7,013 nucleotides of DNA, taken from positions 1 through 7,013 of the forward strand of contig DMDX01000118.1 in NCBI GenBank assembly GCA_003451355.1. The letters are read 5' to 3'. This DNA is from Cryomorphaceae bacterium (lineage in GTDB: Bacteria; Bacteroidota; Bacteroidia; Flavobacteriales; Schleiferiaceae). This document shows positions 5,741-7,013 of the stretch, in pieces; the stretch's first letter is position 1; the number at the start of each line of letters is the position of its first letter. The position numbers were made by a program, and so were the translations under genes. The notes under the pieces are model-generated. The model was not told the DNA's origin. It saw only the letters and a program-made list of their open reading frames with translations, and made no database searches.

Positions 5741-6063
5741 AGCATTCCTAATTCTAGCTTGGCCTCGTCGCTCATCATGTCGCGAGTCCAGGGGGGATCA
5801 AACGTAATTTCTACTTCCACTTGGCGGGCGGCCGGAAGCGTTCCCACCTTCTCTTTCACCTCTTCGGGCAGCGATTCCGCCACCGGACAGTTCGGAGAAG
5901 TTAAGGTCATGAGTACGTGAATATCGCCCTCGTCGCTGACCTGCACGTCGTAGATCAGCCCGAGTTCATAAATGTCCACAGGGATTTCAGGATCGTAGAT
6001 CGTGCGCAGCACGTCCACCGCCTGTTCTCCAATAGATTGCATCTCTGCGTCGCTCAGCATCAT
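5737..6063 (-). CDS. sufT: DUF59 (MIP18-like) SUF-system Fe-S cluster assembly protein
   Basis: This small cytoplasmic protein of 108 residues belongs to the DUF59/MIP18 family, whose members (SufT, YitW, PaaD-like) aid maturation of Fe-S proteins. Diagnostic sequence is TIYDPEIPVDIYELGLIYDV (21-40), LMTLTSPNCPVAESLPEEV (51-69, with the conserved Cys59) and ITFDPPWTRDMMSDEAKLELGML (86-108), which fills the whole expected domain. The start is ATG at 6063, immediately followed by a second ATG at 6060, and lies 2 bases after the sufE stop. A longer in-frame opening back to 6429 only overlaps sufE in another frame and encodes low-complexity Arg-rich sequence, so it was not used. The TGA stop overlaps the mvaS ATG. 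The symbol sufT is by family resemblance rather than proven orthology. Confidence 0.9.
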   Translation of the reverse strand: MMLSDAEMQSIGEQAVDVLRTIYDPEIPVDIYELGLIYDVQVSDEGDIHVLMTLTSPNCPVAESLPEEVKEKVGTLPAARQVEVEITFDPPWTRDMMSDEAKLELGML

Positions 6064-6065
6064 AC

Positions 6066-6497
6066 TTAATTTACCGCTTGGAATGCAACGCCGTACAGGC
6101 GCATTTGTTTCATCATACTTTGCAGGCCGTTGGCGCGCGTGGGGCTCAGATGCTCGGTCAGCCCGATTGCCGTCAAAAATTCGAAGTCGGCCTTGGCCAG
6201 CACCTCGGGCTCGAGTCCGTTGCACACCCGAAGCAGCAGCGCCACCAGTCCGCGAGTGATAATTGCGTCGGAATCCGCCGTAAAGTAGACCAATCCGTCG
6301 CGCTTTTCGGCCGTAATCCAGACCTTGGATTGGCATCCGCGAATGATGTTGTCGTCGGTCTTGATGGCCGCGTCGGCAGCCGGAAGCGACTTGCCCTGAG
6401 CAATAATGTGCTCGTAGCGGTCCATCCACTCGTCAAAGAATTCGAACTCGTCGACGACTTCGGCCTCGCGGGCCTTGAGGATTTCGAGGGTGCTCAT
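6066..6497 (-). CDS. sufE: Cysteine desulfuration protein SufE
   Basis: SufE accepts the persulfide sulfur from SufS and passes it to the SufBCD scaffold for Fe-S cluster assembly, in the cytoplasm. The 143-residue length is typical. The key motif IIRGCQSKVWI (51-61) places the sulfur-accepting cysteine at Cys55, matching Cys51 of E. coli SufE. Also typical are the N-terminal EFEFFDEWMDRYEHIIAQGKSLP (17-39), ADSDAIITRGLVALLLRVCNG (74-94) and the end motif LTEHLSPTRANGLQSMMKQM (113-132). ATG at 6497 lies 24 bases after the sufS stop, and the stop at 6066 is 2 bases before the DUF59 ATG, so the three genes share a transcript. Nothing is missing or altered. Confidence 0.96.
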   Translation of the reverse strand: MSTLEILKAREAEVVDEFEFFDEWMDRYEHIIAQGKSLPAADAAIKTDDNIIRGCQSKVWITAEKRDGLVYFTADSDAIITRGLVALLLRVCNGLEPEVLAKADFEFLTAIGLTEHLSPTRANGLQSMMKQMRLYGVAFQAVN

Positions 6498-6521
6498 AAT
6501 CTCGTGCGGAATTTCATCGAA

Positions 6522-7013
6522 TTAGCGAAGCATGCGCAAGGAGCGCTCCACCCCGTCGGCCAAGCGGTCGACGTCTTCACGCGACGAATACGCGGCGAAG
6601 CTGGCGCGCACGGTTCCGGGAATGTTGAAGTAGTCCATGATGGGCTGCGTGCAGTGCTGGCCGGTGCGCACGGCGATGCCCTGCTGGTCGAGCAGCGTGC
6701 CTAAATCGTAGGGGTGCAGGTCCGCAAACCCAAAGCTGAGCACGGCGGACTTCTCGGGCGCGGTTCCGAACAGTACCAACCCGTCGATGGCGGTGAGGCG
6801 CTCGGTTCCGTAGGTCATCAGGTCGGACTCGTGGGCCATGAGGGCGTCCATTCCGACGGTATTCATCCAGTCGAGCGCGGCGCCCCAACCGACCACGGCC
6901 TCGATGTTGGGGGTTCCGGCCTCAAACTTAAACGGCAGCCCCGCGTAGGTGCTCTGCGCCATGGTTACGGTCGAAATCATCTCGCCTCCGCCCTGATAGG
7001 GGGGCAGTTTTTC
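6522..7013 (-). CDS. sufS: Cysteine desulfurase SufS, N-terminus cut off by window edge
   Basis: SufS is a PLP-dependent class II cysteine desulfurase that takes sulfur from L-cysteine onto an active-site cysteine and hands it to SufE. Only the C-terminal 163 residues are in the window (family about 405), so the PLP lysine is not seen. The visible part begins EKLPPYQGGGEMI, continues FEAGTPNIEAVVGWGAALDW and carries RTGQHCTQPIMDYF, whose Cys codon is at 6651-6653 and matches Cys364 of the E. coli enzyme. It then has VRASFAAYSSREDVDRLADGVERSLRML, including the Arg that binds the substrate carboxylate. An internal ATG at 6980 is not a real start because coding sequence continues to the window edge. 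As the first gene seen in the operon it is followed by sufE after 24 bases. Presumably sufB, sufC and sufD lie upstream, outside the window. Confidence 0.95.
   Translation of the reverse strand, partial: EKLPPYQGGGEMISTVTMAQSTYAGLPFKFEAGTPNIEAVVGWGAALDWMNTVGMDALMAHESDLMTYGTERLTAIDGLVLFGTAPEKSAVLSFGFADLHPYDLGTLLDQQGIAVRTGQHCTQPIMDYFNIPGTVRASFAAYSSREDVDRLADGVERSLRMLR

Noticed and set aside
5737..6429. A 230-residue version of the DUF59 protein starting at 6429
   Set aside because: Its first 122 residues overlap sufE in another frame, are Arg/Gly-rich and match nothing in the family; the domain is complete from the ATG at 6063.
6078..6704. 208-residue plus-strand ORF opposite sufE and the end of sufS
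   Set aside because: It lies antisense to two well supported SUF genes and shows no recognisable domain.

Overview
The window looks like chromosomal DNA from a member of the Bacteroidota, probably Flavobacteriia-like. This rests on the gene families: an S46 dipeptidyl-peptidase, DUF2480 and DUF3050 proteins, a long HMG-CoA synthase, and a SUF operon with a DUF59 member. A TAnnTTTG-type promoter element and the lack of strong Shine-Dalgarno sequences agree with this. Base composition is high for that group: sampled lines in most genes are near 60% GC. I cannot name a genus.

Layout, left to right. (1) 1-1747, minus: the N-terminal four fifths of a secreted S46 serine peptidase, cut by the left edge before its catalytic serine. 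(2) 1748-1911: a divergent intergenic region with a good Bacteroidota-type promoter for the peptidase, an inverted repeat and only a weak promoter candidate for the plus-strand genes. (3) 1912-2923, plus: a compact AT-richer group of two small membrane proteins and a flavodoxin-fold NAD(P)H oxidoreductase. (4) 2920-3732, minus: a DUF3050 protein with a heme-oxygenase-like, possibly metal-binding, signature. It converges on the oxidoreductase with a 4-base overlap at the stop codons. (5) 3733-3799: a short gap with a striking imperfect hairpin built of 7-base units, extending into the end of the DUF2480 gene. (6) 3800-7013, minus: the downstream end of a SUF iron-sulfur operon, transcribed right to left as sufS (cut by the right edge), sufE, sufT-like DUF59, mvaS (HMG-CoA synthase) and DUF2480.

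SufS removes sulfur from cysteine and SufE accepts it. The DUF59 protein probably helps assemble or deliver Fe-S clusters. HMG-CoA synthase belongs to the mevalonate pathway, so its place inside this cluster, joined to DUF59 by an ATGA overlap and followed 9 bases later by DUF2480, is a notable operon fusion of two pathways. DUF2480 has two conserved-looking cysteine motifs that fit a role in Fe-S metabolism, but its function is unknown.

Most of the window is ordinary housekeeping DNA. I see no phage, transposon, CRISPR or RNA gene. The points that most deserve a second look are the heptad hairpin, the mvaS/DUF2480 arrangement in the SUF operon, the AT-rich small-protein/oxidoreductase group and the uncharacterised DUF3050 protein.
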